Assembly: GCF_003347205.1 (NCBI RefSeq)
Contig: NZ_QQBJ01000012.1
Span: 1-64,000 of the forward strand
Source: Mycolicibacterium moriokaense
GTDB lineage: Bacteria > Actinomycetota > Actinomycetes > Mycobacteriales > Mycobacteriaceae
Length of the DNA stretch: 64,000 bases
Direction of reading: 5' to 3'
Part shown: piece after piece, positions 50,226 to 58,557 of the stretch
Position numbering within the stretch: position 1 is the stretch's first letter
How the letters are laid out: each line of letters begins with the position of its first letter
Translations under genes and position numbers: made by a program
The notes under the pieces: model-generated
Database searches by the model: none
Seen by the model: only the letters and a program-made list of their open reading frames with translations
Told to the model about the DNA's origin: nothing

Positions 50226-51789
50226 GACGGTGCAGCAACTGCTGCGCTCGCGGATGGACGACGACGGCATCGCGATGATGTACGACGACCGGACCTGGAC
50301 CTGGCGCGAGCACCTCGCCGAGGCGGCCGCCGAGGCGTCGGCGCTGATCGAGCTGGCCGACCCGTCGCGCCCCATGCACGTCGGCGCGCTGCTGGGCAAC
50401 ACTCCCGCGATGCTGCGCGCGATGGCCGCCGCGGCGCTCGGCGGATACGTGCTGTGTGGCATCAACACGACACGGCGCGGCGACGGCCTGGCCGCCGACA
50501 TCCGCCGCTCCGACTGCCAGATCGTGCTGGCCGACGCCGAGCACCTGCCGCTGCTGGACGGCCTCGACCTGGGCGGCGCGACGGTGCTCGACGTCGACGG
50601 GCCCAGCTACCGTGACGCCGTCACCGTAGCGAAACCCCTTGAGCCATATCGCGAAGTCCAGGGCATCGACCCTGTCGTGATGCTGTTCACGTCGGGCACC
50701 AGCGGCGACCCCAAGGCAGTGCGGTTCGCCCACGCGATGGCGGTGCTCTGCGGCGCGAGCCTGGCCGAGCGCTTCGAGATGACCGCCGACGACGTCTGCT
50801 ACCTGTCGATGCCGCTGTTTCACTCCAACGGCGTCGCGGCCGGGTGGGCGGTGGCGCTGGCCTGCGGCGCGGCGATGGTGCCCGCCAAGTTCTCGCCGTC
50901 GCGGTTCCTGCCTGACATCCGCCGCCACGGCGCCACCTACATGAACTACGTCGGCAAACCGCTGGCGCTGGTGCTCGGCACACCGGAGAAGCCCGACGAC
51001 GCCGACAACACCCTGCGCGCGGCGTTCGGCAACGAGGCGACCGAACGCGACGTCGACGAGTTCGCCCGCCGCTTCGGCTGCGTGGTGACCGACAGCTTCG
51101 GCTCCAGCGAGTTCGCCGTCGTCGTGATGCGTGAGGACGGCTGCCCGCCCGGGTCGATCGGCAAGGGCTACCCCGGCGTCAGCGTCTACCATGCCGACAC
51201 CGTGACCGAATGTGCGCCTGCGGTTTTCGACGAGCACGGCGCACTGGCCAACTTCGACGAAGCGGTCGGTGAGCTGGTCAACACCTACGGCGTCGGCGGC
51301 TTCACCGGCTATTACAACGACGCCGCCGCCACCGAGGAGCGGATGCGGCACGGCATGTACTGGTCCGGCGACTTGGCCTACCGCGACGCGGACGGCTGGA
51401 TCTACCTCGCGGGCCGAACCGCCGACTGGATGCGCGTCGACGGAGAGAACCTCGCGGCGGGCCCCATCGAGCGCATCCTGGCACGGTTACCCGAGGTCAA
51501 CCACGTCGCCGTGTACGCCGTGCCCGACGAGCGCGTCGGTGACCAGGTGATGGCCGCCGTCGTCCTCAACGAGCAGATGACCCTGTCGCCCAAGCGGTTC
51601 GAGCACTTTCTCGCCGCGCAGCCCGACCTGTCGCCGAAGGCGTGGCCGCGCTACGTCCGCATCAACGGCGCGCTGCCGCAGACGGCGACCAACAAGATCC
51701 TCAAACGATCGCTGATCGCCGAGGGCGTCACCGCAGGCGAGGGCGTGCTGTGGACACGGGAGGCGCGCGGGCGGGCATACTCGGCGTAA
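50218..51789 (+). CDS. acyl-CoA synthetase (FadD17-like)
   Basis: The 523-residue ANL-superfamily ligase has the ATP loop LFTSGTSGDPKAVRF, SFGSSEF, YWSGDLAYRDADGWIYLAGR and the catalytic Lys in ATNKILKRSL. It activates a carboxylic acid, here probably a shortened steroid or other cyclic side-chain acid, to its CoA thioester for the dehydrogenase-hydratase-aldolase steps. FadD17 of M. tuberculosis sits next to fadE26-fadE27 in a similar setting. ATG 50218 overlaps the DUF35 stop. Confidence 0.85.
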   Translation: MFETVQQLLRSRMDDDGIAMMYDDRTWTWREHLAEAAAEASALIELADPSRPMHVGALLGNTPAMLRAMAAAALGGYVLCGINTTRRGDGLAADIRRSDCQIVLADAEHLPLLDGLDLGGATVLDVDGPSYRDAVTVAKPLEPYREVQGIDPVVMLFTSGTSGDPKAVRFAHAMAVLCGASLAERFEMTADDVCYLSMPLFHSNGVAAGWAVALACGAAMVPAKFSPSRFLPDIRRHGATYMNYVGKPLALVLGTPEKPDDADNTLRAAFGNEATERDVDEFARRFGCVVTDSFGSSEFAVVVMREDGCPPGSIGKGYPGVSVYHADTVTECAPAVFDEHGALANFDEAVGELVNTYGVGGFTGYYNDAAATEERMRHGMYWSGDLAYRDADGWIYLAGRTADWMRVDGENLAAGPIERILARLPEVNHVAVYAVPDERVGDQVMAAVVLNEQMTLSPKRFEHFLAAQPDLSPKAWPRYVRINGALPQTATNKILKRSLIAEGVTAGEGVLWTREARGRAYSA

Positions 51790-53111
51790 TGACCGCTTCG
51801 CTGCCGCCGCCCGAAGCCTTCTTTCCGGTCCAGGGCGGCCTTCCCATGCAAGTCGTCCCGGCGCGGGCCTTCGTGCCGCAGCCGAAGGACGACCCGTTCT
51901 ACACCTACTCCGGCAGCACGCCGCTGGAGCAGCTTGCGCCGGGCACCGTGCTCGCGACGCGCGATGTGCCCTACCACATCCTGGGTGTGCCGACGCCGCT
52001 GAAGACCACGCAGCTGCTGTACCGCTCGACGAGCCAGACGGGCAAGCCGACCGCCAACGTCACCTCCGTCATCCAGCCGCTGCACGATGCGGACACCACG
52101 AAAATCCTTTCCTACCAATCGGCTTACGACTCGCTGAACCGCAGCGACCAGCCGTCGTACGCGATCAACGGCGGGTTGACCTTCGGCGGGCTCGTCCCCA
52201 CCGTCGAGCTCGCGGTGTTCGGCTCCTTCCTGGCCCGCGGGTTCACGGTGATCGTGCCCGACACCGAGGGCCAGCGCGCCGACTTCGCGGCGGGCCCGGA
52301 GTACGGGATGAACACGCTCGACTCGATCCGCGCCGCGTTCAACGCCAACGAGGTCGAGACCGCCGCCGACGCGGACGTCGCGCTGCTGGGCTATTCCGGC
52401 GGGGCGATCGCCAGCGAGTGGGCCGCCGAACTCGCGCCGACGTATGCGCCGGACGTCAACGCCCGCTTGATCGGCGCGGCCATCGGTGGGGTGCTGGTGC
52501 ACCCGGCGCACAACCTGCACTACGTCGAGGGCACGTTCATCTGGGCGGGCGTGATGCCGATGGCGCTGATCGGTATCGCGCGGGCGTTCGAGGTCGACTT
52601 CACGCCGTACCTCACGAAGCGTGGCCTGGACCTCTACCGCAGCATGGCCGATGCGTCGATCGTGCACGTGCTGGGGCAGCGGCCGTACTGGCGGCTGAAG
52701 TGGACCGACGTCGTGATCCCGGAATACCCGACGCCGGAGAGCCTTCCGCTGTTCGTCGAGCTGGCCAACAAGTTGATCATGGGCACAGGCGGCACGCCGA
52801 CGATTCCGCTGTTCATCGGCCAGGGCGCCAACGGCATCCCGGAGGGCACCCCCGGCGACAAGCCCGGCATCGGCCGCGGTGACGGCGTGATGATCGCCGG
52901 CGACGTCCGCACGCTCGCCCGCCAGTACTGCGCGCGCGGCACCGTCGTGTACTACGACCAGTACGACCTGCTGAGTCACACCTCGGCCGTTGGGGTTTGG
53001 CTGATGCAGGCGATGGACTGGGTCAACGACCGCTTCGCCGGGAAGCCCGCGCCGAACAACTGCTCGTCGATCGCGGTCGGCAATCCGCTCGATCCGCTGC
53101 CGCCGCCCTAG
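51789..53111 (+). CDS. secretory-lipase-family alpha/beta hydrolase
   Basis: The 440-residue hydrolase of the LIP (secretory lipase) family has the nucleophile elbow LLGYSGGAIASEWAAE, a long lid region and a late His (LLSHTSAVGVW). There is no obvious signal peptide, although relatives are secreted. TAATG couples it to the FadD gene, so its product may supply acids for FadD by ester hydrolysis. It ends four bases into the SDR gene, tail to tail. Confidence 0.75.
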   Translation: MTASLPPPEAFFPVQGGLPMQVVPARAFVPQPKDDPFYTYSGSTPLEQLAPGTVLATRDVPYHILGVPTPLKTTQLLYRSTSQTGKPTANVTSVIQPLHDADTTKILSYQSAYDSLNRSDQPSYAINGGLTFGGLVPTVELAVFGSFLARGFTVIVPDTEGQRADFAAGPEYGMNTLDSIRAAFNANEVETAADADVALLGYSGGAIASEWAAELAPTYAPDVNARLIGAAIGGVLVHPAHNLHYVEGTFIWAGVMPMALIGIARAFEVDFTPYLTKRGLDLYRSMADASIVHVLGQRPYWRLKWTDVVIPEYPTPESLPLFVELANKLIMGTGGTPTIPLFIGQGANGIPEGTPGDKPGIGRGDGVMIAGDVRTLARQYCARGTVVYYDQYDLLSHTSAVGVWLMQAMDWVNDRFAGKPAPNNCSSIAVGNPLDPLPPP

Positions 53112-54040
53112 AGGAACCGGTGGATCGCCTCGTAGGCGTGGCCTTGGATCTCCGGATCGCCGAAGGCGGCGACGACGGTCGCCTGGTCGACAACGGGACC
53201 GGTCAGCGTCTTGGCGGCGCTGGCATAGAAGCCTCCGCTGGCCAAATCGTCGGAAACCACGGCGTCGACGAGTCGGCGTGCGCCTGTACTCAACGGGTGC
53301 GCGAGCCCGAATCGCGGCAGCACGTAGGGCATCAGCACGTGGTTCATCAGCGGCCGCATGACTGCGCCCATGTCCCGGAACACGTCGGTGCCCGCGGTGT
53401 TGCCGGGGCTTACGGTGAGCAGCCGTAGGCCGGGGTGGCGACGAGCCAGTTCGGCCATCCACAGCGCGCCGAGATACTTGGCCTGACCGTAGGCCAGGAC
53501 GTCGTCGAGTTTCCGGTCGGCGAAGAACGATCCGTCGATGATGCCGACGAATTCGGTGACCGAGTGCTCGGCGAAGGTGGGCCGCTTGATCCCCAGCTTG
53601 GGCACGCCGCGCGCGGCCTCGCTGCCGACCAGCACGGCCGATCCGGTCAACCGCTCCGACGCGATCAGCGCCTCCAGCAGCGCCGCGTGGCCCAGGACAT
53701 TGGATGCGAAGATCTCGGTGACGCCATCGCTGGTCAGCGCGATCGGCGTGGGTCCGCCCGCACCGCCGGCGTTCATCACCACGGACGTCAGGGGTTCCCG
53801 GATCGCCTCGAGCGCATCGGCGACCGAACGAAGGTCGCTGGTGTCCATCTGCAGCGTCGTGAAGATGGACTCACCCGTGACGCGCTCGAGCTCCAAACGG
53901 GCCGCGTCCGCCTTCGCCGGGTTTCGGCAGGCCAGGTAGACGCGGCCGTAGCCGCCGTGCTCGGCGAGCTGGCGCGCCACCTCCTTGCCGATGCCGGAGT
54001 TGGCGCCGGTGATCAGCGCGGACGCGGTGGGCTCGGCCAT
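53108..54040 (-). CDS. short-chain dehydrogenase/reductase
   Basis: This 310-residue Rossmann protein has the cofactor motif TGANSGIGKEVARQL, NAGGAGG and the catalytic YGQAK. Arg in ACRNPAKA after beta-2 suggests NADPH preference. Substrate is unknown; the context (CYP125 37 bases upstream on the same strand) suggests oxidation or reduction of a steroid or terpenoid hydroxyl or ketone. Confidence 0.8.
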   Translation of the reverse strand: MAEPTASALITGANSGIGKEVARQLAEHGGYGRVYLACRNPAKADAARLELERVTGESIFTTLQMDTSDLRSVADALEAIREPLTSVVMNAGGAGGPTPIALTSDGVTEIFASNVLGHAALLEALIASERLTGSAVLVGSEAARGVPKLGIKRPTFAEHSVTEFVGIIDGSFFADRKLDDVLAYGQAKYLGALWMAELARRHPGLRLLTVSPGNTAGTDVFRDMGAVMRPLMNHVLMPYVLPRFGLAHPLSTGARRLVDAVVSDDLASGGFYASAAKTLTGPVVDQATVVAAFGDPEIQGHAYEAIHRFL

Positions 54041-54077
54041 GCCTCACTATGGCAGTCGGGACCGACAAATACAGCCG

Positions 54078-55307
54078 CTAGCGGTAGTCCACCTGCCAGT
54101 GCTTGATGCCGTTGATGAAGCTGGACCGCAGCCGCTGCGGCTCCGACACGGGCGTCAGGTGCGGGATGTGGTCGGCGATCGCGTTGAACATCAAGTCGAT
54201 CGTCATCCGCGCGAGGTTGGCGCCGACGCAGTAGTGCGCGCCGGTACCGCCGAACCCCAGGTGCGGGTTGGGGTCTCGCAGGATGTTGAACGTGAACGGG
54301 TCATCGAACACGTCTTCGTCGAAGTTGGCCGAGCGGTAGAACAGCACCAGCCGCTGACCCTTCTTGATCGCCACACCGCCGACGTCCGTGTCCGCCAACG
54401 CTGTCCGCTGAAACGCCGTGATCGGCGATGCCCAGCGGATGATCTCGTCGGCGGCGGTCGTCGGGCGCTGCGCCTTGAACAGCTCCCACTGGTCGGGGAA
54501 GTCGGTGAAGGCCATCATGCCCTGGGTGATCGAGTTGCGCGTCGTCTCGTTGCCCGCCACCGTCAGCGTCACGACGAACATGCCGAACTCTTCCTCGGTC
54601 AATTGCCCGTCGGCCTCGGAGTCGATCAGGGTGCTGACGATGTCCTCACCCGGCTCCTTCGCCTTCAGTTGCGCCAATTGCATGGCATACCAGATCAATT
54701 CGCCCGTCGACCCCAGCGAGTCGTAGTCGGCGAACTCGGGATCGTCGCCGCCGACCATCTGATTGGTCCAGTCGAACAGCTTGCCGCGGTCTTCGTCTGG
54801 GACGCCGAGCAGCCCGGCGATCGCCTGCAGCGGCAGCTCACGCGACACCTGCAGAACGAAGTCGCCCGACGACTGCGAGGCGGCTTCGGCGGCGATGCGC
54901 TGCGCCCGCTCGCCGAGTTCCGCGCGTAACCGCTCGACGGCGCGCGGTGTGAACCCGCGGCTGATGATCTTGCGCAGCCGGGCGTGCTCGGGATCGTCCA
55001 TCATCAGCATCGACAGCTTGGACGCCTTGATCTGGCCCTTGACGTTCACCGACGGGTTGAAATGCGGGACAACGGTTTTGGCCGCCGAGGAGAACACGTC
55101 GCTGCGCAGCGACACCTCGCGCACGTCGCGGTGCTTGCTGACCACCCAGAAGCCGCCGTCGCCGAAGCCTCCGACATCGGGTGGCTGCTCGTTCCACCAG
55201 ATCGGCGCCGCCCGTCGCACCTCGGCGAACTCCTCCACCGGCAGGCGGGTGGCGTAGATGTCCGGGTCGGTGAAGTCGAAGCCGGGCGGCAGGTTTGGCG
55301 CGGCCAT
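54078..55307 (-). CDS. cyp125: CYP125-family cytochrome P450
   Basis: The 409-residue P450 shows strong similarity to mycobacterial CYP125: start APNLPPGFDFTDPDIYA, then RKIISRGFTPRAVERL, AGNETTRNSITQGMMAF, FGGTGAHYCVGANLARM and end NGIKHWQVDYR. CYP125 oxidises the terminal methyl (C26/27) of cholesterol and cholestenone to the acid. GAGGAGA precedes the ATG at 55307. In M. tuberculosis cyp125 heads the igr operon; here it faces an igr-like operon and is co-transcribed with a molybdoenzyme 10 bases upstream. It could be a second CYP125 paralogue. Confidence 0.85.
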   Translation of the reverse strand: MAAPNLPPGFDFTDPDIYATRLPVEEFAEVRRAAPIWWNEQPPDVGGFGDGGFWVVSKHRDVREVSLRSDVFSSAAKTVVPHFNPSVNVKGQIKASKLSMLMMDDPEHARLRKIISRGFTPRAVERLRAELGERAQRIAAEAASQSSGDFVLQVSRELPLQAIAGLLGVPDEDRGKLFDWTNQMVGGDDPEFADYDSLGSTGELIWYAMQLAQLKAKEPGEDIVSTLIDSEADGQLTEEEFGMFVVTLTVAGNETTRNSITQGMMAFTDFPDQWELFKAQRPTTAADEIIRWASPITAFQRTALADTDVGGVAIKKGQRLVLFYRSANFDEDVFDDPFTFNILRDPNPHLGFGGTGAHYCVGANLARMTIDLMFNAIADHIPHLTPVSEPQRLRSSFINGIKHWQVDYR

Positions 55308-55317
55308 ACAGATCTCC

Positions 55318-57570
55318 TCAGGCTGGTTTTCCGACACGGCAGGGCACGCCGTTGACGACTTGGGTGTTGCTGGGCACGTCGAGCAGATCGCCCGGGTTGA
55401 GCAGATTCGAGTTGACGCCGGGACGGTCGTTGGCGACCCGCAGCAGCGTGCCGTCCACCCCGTGGCCCCAGCCGTGCGGCAGCGACACCACGCCGGGCAT
55501 CATCTCGTCGGACACCTCCACGGCAACGGTCAGCGCGCCCGCCGACGTCGACACCTCGGCCGCATCTCCCGACGTCAGCCCGGCCCGCCGCGCATCGTCG
55601 GGGTGGATGAGCAGGGTGCAGCGGTCCCGGCCGCGCATCAGTGCGGGCACGTTGTGCATCCAGGAGTTGTTGGAGCGCAGGTGCCTTCGGCTGGTCAGCA
55701 TCAGCCCGTCGGCGGCCCGCTCCATCCGCGCTCGAAGTCGCGGCACGTCGTCGACGAGCAGTTGATGCACCAATTCGACTGTGCCAGAGGGAGTGCAGAT
55801 GACCTCGTCGAGCCGTCCGCCATCCAGTTCGCCCAGCCTCAGGCCGTCCGGATGCCGTCGCACCTCGTCCAGCGTCAGGCCGCCTGGCCGACGGCCGAGG
55901 TCGTCACCCCACGGGCCGAGCCGAATGCCCATGTCCACCAGGCGCTCCGGGCCGACGCCCTTCAGCATGGCGGTGGCCTCCTGCGGGTCGCGCCCACTCA
56001 ATGGCGTGTGGTCGGCCATGCACGCGGTGGCGACAAGGCCGGCGACGTAGAGGTCGTCCATCGCGCCGACGTCGACGTCGGGCATCGGGGTGCCGACCAT
56101 GGCGCCGGCGAGCCGCAACAGGATCTCCCACTCCTGCGGCCGCTGCGGATCGGGCAACAGCACCGGGTCCGACCACTTCACGCACGAGGCGATCGCGTAG
56201 ATCCAGTAGAGGTCGTCGGAGTGCGGGCGTTCCAGCGGCGACAGCCCGGGCAGGATGACGTGCGCGTGGCGGGTGGTCTCGTTGAGCCAGCTGTCCACCG
56301 AGATCATCGCGTCGAGCTTGGCCAGCGCCGCGTCCAGGCGCCGCGCCCCCGGCGCCGACACGACCGGGTTGCCCGCCACCGTGATCAGGCCGCGTAGTTG
56401 CCCGTCGCCGGGGGTGTCGATCTCCTCGGCCAGAGCGCTGATCGGGTACTGGCTGAACACTTCCGGTGCGCCGCGCACGCGGCTGTGGAAGCGGCCGAAC
56501 CGCCAGCCGGGGCTGTCCTGGTCCGGCGGCTTCATGAACATCGGCGACCACGTCGCGGGCTTCGGGAACACGGCGCCGCCCGCGACGTCCAGCGACCCGA
56601 GCGCGGTGTTGACGACGAACACCAGCCACGTCGCGAGTGTGCCGAACTCCTGGGTGCAGGCACCGATGCGGCTGTACAGGACCGGCGTCTCGGCATGGGC
56701 GAGGTCGTGGGCGAGGCGACGGATCGTCGCCGCGTCGATGCCGCAGGCTCCTTCGACCGCCTCCGGGGCGAAGTCCGCGGCCAGCGCGATCACGTCGTCC
56801 AGGCCGGTGACCCGGCCCTCCAGGTGGGCGGGTCTGCGCACCCAGCCGTTTTCGGCGAGCGTGCGCAGGATCGCGAACAGCAGCAGCGCGTCGGTGCCCG
56901 GTGTGATCGGCACCCACTGGCTGGCGCGCTGCGCGGTCAGCGTGCGGCGCGGGTCGACGACGGTGACGGTGCCGCCGCGGGCGCGGATCGCGGCGAGGCG
57001 GCCCATCAGGTCGGGTGCCGAGAGCATCGAACCTTGCGACGCAGAAGGATTCGCGCCGAGGATCATCAGGTGGTCGGTGCGGTCGACGTCGGGGATCGGC
57101 GCGTTCCACATGTGCCCGAACAGCAGGGCGCTGACGAGGTTGAGCGGCCACTGGTCGACGGTGCCGGGGGAGTAGTAGGCGGGCATGCCCGCGGCCTGGG
57201 CCATGCCGATGAGCGCGCCGACGTGGGTGGACAGCCCGAGATTGTGCGCGACGGGATTGCCGACGTACACGCTGACCGCCGACGCGCCGTAGCGGTGCAG
57301 CACCGGCCGCAGCACGCGTTCGACCTCGGCGTAGGCGTCGTCCCACGACACCGGGACGTGGCCGTTGCCGGTGCGGACCATCGGCGCCCGCAGCCGGTCG
57401 GGGTCGGTGTGCAGGTGCGCCAGCGAGGTGCCCTTGGGGCAGAGGTGGCCGCACGACCACACGTCGTCGGGGTTGCCGCGGATGTCGGTGACGCGGCCGT
57501 CGTCGACGCTGACCCGCAGGCCACACATCGCCTCGCAGAGCGGACATGTCACCGAGGCGATACTGGACAC
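55318..57570 (-). CDS. molybdopterin oxidoreductase with 4Fe-4S domain
   Basis: This 750-residue DMSO-reductase-family enzyme has an N-terminal 4Fe-4S motif (CPLCEAMCGL, then Cys in SCGHLCPKG), a molybdo-bis-PGD core (NPSASQGSML, VVDPRRTLTAQRA, PITPGTDALLLF) and a C-terminal dinucleotide-binding domain (LPHGWGHG). No Tat signal is seen, so it is cytoplasmic. Substrate is unknown; similar mycobacterial genes are annotated only as oxidoreductase. It starts at GTG 57570 inside a palindrome and precedes cyp125 by 10 bases. Confidence 0.85.
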   Translation of the reverse strand: MSSIASVTCPLCEAMCGLRVSVDDGRVTDIRGNPDDVWSCGHLCPKGTSLAHLHTDPDRLRAPMVRTGNGHVPVSWDDAYAEVERVLRPVLHRYGASAVSVYVGNPVAHNLGLSTHVGALIGMAQAAGMPAYYSPGTVDQWPLNLVSALLFGHMWNAPIPDVDRTDHLMILGANPSASQGSMLSAPDLMGRLAAIRARGGTVTVVDPRRTLTAQRASQWVPITPGTDALLLFAILRTLAENGWVRRPAHLEGRVTGLDDVIALAADFAPEAVEGACGIDAATIRRLAHDLAHAETPVLYSRIGACTQEFGTLATWLVFVVNTALGSLDVAGGAVFPKPATWSPMFMKPPDQDSPGWRFGRFHSRVRGAPEVFSQYPISALAEEIDTPGDGQLRGLITVAGNPVVSAPGARRLDAALAKLDAMISVDSWLNETTRHAHVILPGLSPLERPHSDDLYWIYAIASCVKWSDPVLLPDPQRPQEWEILLRLAGAMVGTPMPDVDVGAMDDLYVAGLVATACMADHTPLSGRDPQEATAMLKGVGPERLVDMGIRLGPWGDDLGRRPGGLTLDEVRRHPDGLRLGELDGGRLDEVICTPSGTVELVHQLLVDDVPRLRARMERAADGLMLTSRRHLRSNNSWMHNVPALMRGRDRCTLLIHPDDARRAGLTSGDAAEVSTSAGALTVAVEVSDEMMPGVVSLPHGWGHGVDGTLLRVANDRPGVNSNLLNPGDLLDVPSNTQVVNGVPCRVGKPA

Positions 57571-57578
57571 TTGTCCAG
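57563..57578. promoter_or_regulatory. 16-base palindrome over the molybdoenzyme start codon
   Basis: CTGGACA-CT-TGTCCAG is a perfect palindrome typical of TetR-family operators. The molybdoenzyme GTG (complement of 57568-57570) lies within it, and TAATCT on the minus strand (just upstream) would place the transcription start at that GTG. A bound repressor would block both this leaderless start and possibly the divergent esterase promoter. Confidence 0.55.
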
Positions 57579-57602
57579 ATTAGGGAGTGCTGAGCGACTG
57601 CG

Positions 57603-57618
57603 TTGCATTACCGTGCAA
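57603..57618. promoter_or_regulatory. short inverted repeat before the esterase gene
   Basis: TTGCA (57603-57607) and TGCAA (57614-57618) flank TTACCG and end four bases before the ATG at 57622. This may be a second operator or part of the ribosome entry region; evidence is weak. Confidence 0.25.
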
Positions 57619-57621
57619 TTC

Positions 57622-58557
57622 ATGGACGACGGCGTCGCGGCCTACATGCGGACCCTGAACGACGGCTTCCCGGCCGTCGAGACCATGGGCGCTGCCGAGG
57701 GGCGGGCGGCGGTGGCCGCGCGGCGACTGCCTGTCGCGAACCTCGACGACGTGGCAACCGCCGACGACCGCCTGCTCCGCGGTGACCTGCGGGTCCGGGT
57801 CTATCGCCCACACGGCGACGGCGGGTCGCGGCCCGCGGTGGTGTTCGCGCACGGCGGCGGGTTCGTGGTGTGCGACCTCGACACGCACGACAGCTTCTGC
57901 CGGGCGATGTCGCGGCACACCGGGTCGGTGGTGGTGTCGGTGGACTATCGGCTGGCCCCGGAGCATCGCGCGCCCGCGGCGGCCGAGGATGTGTTCGCCG
58001 CCTGGTGCTGGGTGACCGAGCACGCCGACGACCTCGGCGTCGACGCCTTGCGGGTGCTGATCGCGGGCGACAGCGCGGGCGGCAACCTGGCGGCGGTGAC
58101 GGCGCTGATGTGCCGCGAGCGGGGCGCGGCGATGCCTGCAGGGCAGGTGCTGATCTATCCGGTGATCGACCCGTCGTTCGACACCGAGAGCTATCGCCGG
58201 TACGCCAGCGGATACGTCAACACGCTGTCCGCGATGCGGTGGTACTGGCGGCAGTACCTCGGCGGCGACGCGCTGCCGTCGCCGGCGTACGCGGTGGCGC
58301 CCGCGCGCGCCGACTCGCACATCGGCCTGCCGCCCGCGGTGGTCGTGACGGCGGCGTTCGACGTGCTGCACAGCGAGGGAGTCTCCTACGCGCAACTGCT
58401 GAGGGCCGCGAATGTTCCTGTGGTGCACCGGGATTACCCGGGCCTGTTTCACGGCTTCGTGACGATCATGCCGTTTGCCGCGGGCGCGGCGGCCCGCGAG
58501 CTGTTGTGGGCGGACATGCGGCGGCTGGTGAGCGAGCGGGTGGGAGTCGAGGCATGA
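57622..58557 (+). CDS. HSL-family (alpha/beta) esterase
   Basis: The 311-residue esterase of the hormone-sensitive-lipase family has the oxyanion motif FAHGGGFVVCDLD, the nucleophile IAGDSAGGNLA, an Asp region AAFDVLHSEG and His in LFHGFVT. It overlaps the flavin monooxygenase gene by four bases. A monooxygenase that makes esters or lactones followed by an esterase that opens them is a recurrent pairing. The start is ATG 57622, close to a palindrome-rich promoter. Confidence 0.85.
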   Translation: MDDGVAAYMRTLNDGFPAVETMGAAEGRAAVAARRLPVANLDDVATADDRLLRGDLRVRVYRPHGDGGSRPAVVFAHGGGFVVCDLDTHDSFCRAMSRHTGSVVVSVDYRLAPEHRAPAAAEDVFAAWCWVTEHADDLGVDALRVLIAGDSAGGNLAAVTALMCRERGAAMPAGQVLIYPVIDPSFDTESYRRYASGYVNTLSAMRWYWRQYLGGDALPSPAYAVAPARADSHIGLPPAVVVTAAFDVLHSEGVSYAQLLRAANVPVVHRDYPGLFHGFVTIMPFAAGAAARELLWADMRRLVSERVGVEA

